Positions 4,866 to 5,579 of a stretch of 5,579 nucleotides of DNA are shown here, one piece after another. Numbering within the stretch: position 1 is the stretch's first letter; each line of letters opens with the position of its first letter. Source of the stretch: Firmicutes bacterium ZCTH02-B6 (GTDB lineage Bacteria > Bacillota > Limnochordia > Limnochordales > ZCTH02-B6); the NCBI GenBank assembly GCA_002159155.1, contig LZRQ01000207.1:1-5579 (forward strand). Reading direction: 5' to 3'. Made by a program: the position numbers and the translations under genes. The notes beneath the pieces were generated by a model. It was given only the letters and a program-made list of their open reading frames with translations. It was not told where the DNA came from and made no database searches.

Positions 4866-5579
4866 GTGAACTTTCAGGAGATGATTCTTGCGCTGGAGCG
4901 TTATTGGGCGCGGCAAGGCTGCGTCATCCTCCAGCCCTACGACATTGAAGTGGGGGCGGGCACCATGCACCCCGCCACCTTCCTCCGCGTGCTGGGGCCG
5001 GAGCCGTGGAACACCGCCTACGTGCAGCCGTCGCGCCGGCCCACCGACGGCCGCTACGGGGAAAATCCCAACCGCCTGCAGCACTACTACCAGTACCAGG
5101 TCATCATGAAACCGTCGCCCGCGGACATTCAGGACGTCTACCTCAACAGCCTGCGGGCCATCGGCATTGATCCCGATCGCCACGACGTGCGTTTCGTGGA
5201 GGACGACTGGGAGTCGCCGACCCTGGGCGCCTGGGGACTAGGCTGGGAAGTGTGGCTGGACGGAATGGAGATCACCCAGTTTACCTACTTCCAGCAGTGC
5301 GGCGGCATCGATCTCAAGCCCATCAGCGTGGAGATCACTTACGGCCTGGAGCGCTTGGCCATGTACTTGCAGGGCGTGGACAACGTATTTGACATCGTGT
5401 GGGTGGATGGAGTCACCTACGGCGACGTGTACCACCAAAACGAGGTGGAGCAGTCGCGCTACAATTTCGAGGCGGCGGATACGGAGCTCCTTTTCCGCCT
5501 GTTTGACTCCCACGAGCGGGAGGCGGGGCGGCTGGTGTCCGACGGCCTCGTGTTGCCGGCTTACGACCAGGTCCTTAAG
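4866..5579 (+). CDS. glyQ: Glycyl-tRNA synthetase alpha subunit (5' part, cut by the window edge)
   Basis: GlyQ is the class II catalytic alpha subunit of the bacterial alpha2-beta2 glycyl-tRNA synthetase, which charges tRNA-Gly with glycine in the cytoplasm; the beta subunit GlyS would be expected just downstream. The 238 visible codons cover most of a family protein of roughly 290-300 residues. Recognisable blocks are the N-terminal NFQEMILALERYWARQGCVI, QPYDIEVGAGTMHPATFLR (23-41), the motif 2 region from AYVQPSRRPTDGRYGENPNR to LQHYYQYQVIMKPSP (51-85), WESPTLGAWGLGWEVWLDGM (115-134), EITQFTYFQQCGG (135-147) and the motif 3 segment ITYGLERLAMYLQ (157-169). The frame is open to the last base. 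The GTG start is placed 6 nt after GGGAGGT (4853-4859), and the MNFQEMI beginning fits the family. It follows recO, as in many Bacillota, but has its own likely promoter. Confidence 0.97.
   Translation, partial: MNFQEMILALERYWARQGCVILQPYDIEVGAGTMHPATFLRVLGPEPWNTAYVQPSRRPTDGRYGENPNRLQHYYQYQVIMKPSPADIQDVYLNSLRAIGIDPDRHDVRFVEDDWESPTLGAWGLGWEVWLDGMEITQFTYFQQCGGIDLKPISVEITYGLERLAMYLQGVDNVFDIVWVDGVTYGDVYHQNEVEQSRYNFEAADTELLFRLFDSHEREAGRLVSDGLVLPAYDQVLK

Noticed and set aside
4800..5513. Antisense open frames opposite glyQ
   Set aside because: The + strand encodes a clear GlyQ through the whole stretch; the antisense frames have no start signals or known motifs.

Overview
The window is GC-rich. It carries eight protein-coding genes, all on the + strand: yebC, a short bofC-like gene, ruvC, ruvA, ruvB, a DUF2905 membrane-protein gene, recO, and the 5' part of glyQ, which runs off the right edge. 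Five of the eight start with GTG, and nearly all have a strong Shine-Dalgarno sequence. A BofC C-terminal domain next to ruv genes, together with YebC, DUF2905, RecO and a separate glycyl-tRNA synthetase alpha subunit, points to a GC-rich, probably spore-forming member of the Bacillota. Having ruvC argues against Bacillus proper, which resolves Holliday junctions with RecU. A deep-branching lineage of the Symbiobacterium or Limnochordia type would fit, but this placement is inference from gene content, not from a search.

Layout. Positions 1-198 hold no convincing gene; their right part contains a good promoter and a near-perfect Shine-Dalgarno for yebC (199-951). A 135-bp gap leads to the bofC-like gene (1087-1437). 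After a 90-bp gap comes a tightly packed ruvC-ruvA-ruvB-DUF2905 block (1528-3906): ruvC and ruvA overlap by 4 bp, ruvA and ruvB are 13 bp apart, and ruvB and the DUF2905 gene are 3 bp apart. A 99-bp spacer with a hairpin and a 12-bp palindrome separates this block from recO (4006-4755). A 110-bp spacer with its own sigma-A-like promoter and short, partly exclusive hairpins precedes glyQ (4866 to beyond 5579).

How the genes work together. RuvA and RuvB form the Holliday-junction branch-migration motor and RuvC is the resolvase. RecO loads RecA on SSB-coated DNA in the RecFOR pathway. The central part of the window therefore pairs an early and a late step of recombinational repair. The flanking genes serve translation (YebC, GlyQ) and, by homology, sporulation control (BofC-like). 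All genes are intact apart from the cut at the right edge. I see no mobile element, CRISPR array, rRNA or tRNA gene. The region is mostly conserved housekeeping sequence. The less ordinary points are the stripped-down BofC, the joining of recO to ruvCAB, the short glyQ leader that cannot hold a standard T-box, and a possible sliding-clamp motif at the RuvB C-terminus.
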